In this document: positions 63,679 to 64,000 of the stretch, piece by piece
Position numbering within the stretch: position 1 is the stretch's first letter
Layout of the letters: each line of letters opens with the position of its first letter
Assembly: GCF_010747415.1 (NCBI RefSeq)
Contig: NZ_JAAGNZ010000001.1
Span: forward strand, 2,170,001 to 2,234,000
DNA length: 64,000 bases
Origin: Spirosoma agri
GTDB lineage: Bacteria > Bacteroidota > Bacteroidia > Cytophagales > Spirosomataceae
Direction of reading: 5' to 3'
Notes under the pieces: generated by a model
Seen by the model: the letters and a program-made list of their open reading frames with translations, nothing else
Told to the model about the DNA's origin: nothing
Databases searched by the model: none
Position numbers and translations under genes: made by a program

Positions 63679-64000
63679 AATTTGTTCCCCTCGTCGCATC
63701 GTGACTCGATACCCAGTCGAGAGACGAAATGGCACCCGCCAGTGAGAGTTCGCCAGCGGCAATGACCCCGACTACGATCTCGGCGAATTTGTTTACCTTC
63801 CCGGTTCCGTAGCAATCCATTAGTTCCAGGCATTCGCGCTGTGTGGGCAGCCCGGTTCCGCCCCCAACGGTGCCGACAATGAGGGAAGGTAACGTGATCG
63901 ACCCGTAAAAATCACCAGTCGACGTAACTTCAGAATAAGTGATCGCTGCCGATGATTCGGCTAGACACGCAACATCCTGGCCGGTGGCGATGAACAGCGC
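63677..64000 (-). CDS. hydroxymethylglutaryl-CoA reductase, C-terminal part (5' end outside window)
   Basis: The last 107 codons of an HMG-CoA reductase, which makes mevalonate for isoprenoids. IATGQDVA carries the catalytic Asp, and TLPSLIVGTVGGGTGLPTQ is the class I cofactor and substrate signature. AGELSLAGA follows, and SSH near the end holds the catalytic His. This is the class I form, rather than the class II form of Pseudomonas. The gene continues past the right edge. Its stop codon overlaps the T-run of the helicase terminator. Confidence 0.88.
   Translation of the reverse strand, partial: ALFIATGQDVACLAESSAAITYSEVTSTGDFYGSITLPSLIVGTVGGGTGLPTQRECLELMDCYGTGKVNKFAEIVVGVIAAGELSLAGAISSLDWVSSHDATRGTN

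Overview
This window looks like chromosomal DNA of an aerobic Bacteroidota of the order Cytophagales, close to Spirosoma. This is judged by eye from a moderate base composition near half G+C, -7 promoter elements of the form TAnnTTTG, few Shine-Dalgarno sequences, and typical genes of that group: a FadL/OmpP1-like protein, BshB1 for bacillithiol, AsnRS with a charged insertion, the short eukaryote/archaea-like ProRS, UvsE, an Omp85-like barrel and OmpA proteins with PD40 repeats. I saw no tRNA, rRNA, CRISPR array, insertion sequence or prophage. Both ends cut a gene: a LytS-type sensor kinase on the left and an HMG-CoA reductase on the right.

Layout. 1-6.2 kb: sensor kinase, SdiA-regulated-like lipoprotein, LD-carboxypeptidase, AI-2E family permease, nitrilase-like protein and BshB1. 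6.2-26.3 kb: a long minus-strand block. It starts (3' end) with an AlgX-like SGNH protein and a large membrane-anchored protein. It continues with a surface-glycan region (10.1-21.9 kb): a eukaryotic-type UDP-galactopyranose mutase, a GT2, an OafA-like acyltransferase, a polytopic membrane protein, a two-subunit transketolase split by other genes, a fused SDR-GT2 protein and a GT-C transferase. An OmpA/PD40 protein, a GH13 lipoprotein and Rpe complete the block. 26.5-30.1 kb (plus): LigA, a PD-(D/E)XK-like protein and DapA. 30.3-33.3 kb (minus): an outer-membrane transporter and a Gly/Tyr/Ser-rich lipoprotein. 33.6-44.9 kb, mixed: ProS, a PadR-regulated membrane protein, a thioredoxin-like protein, FKBP, UvsE, a secreted repeat protein, and an SDR followed by a GH63 glucosidase.

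45-51.4 kb is minus-strand: DUF1304, a vitamin B12 lower-ligand operon (cobT-cobS-cobC-DUF6580), then MazG-like, MarC, a class V aminotransferase and AroQ. 51.5-64 kb holds XerD, a second class V aminotransferase, a VOC protein, SixA, AsnS, a lone NuoH, a PAP2_C-type lipid enzyme, an Omp85-like protein, a PhyH dioxygenase, an SDR, a DEAD-box helicase and the partial HMG-CoA reductase.

The best candidate for an undescribed system is the glycan region. The transketolase pair could build or extend an unusual sugar, the SDR half of the fusion could modify it and the GtrB-like half load it on undecaprenyl phosphate, and the GT-C enzyme transfer it outside the inner membrane. This pathway is inference from domains and order. 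Other points of interest are a structured non-coding stretch before asnS, a nested inverted repeat abutting the nuoH start, a REP-like doublet, a TonB-like motif in a PadR partner, and a nitrilase whose catalytic lysine appears replaced by arginine.
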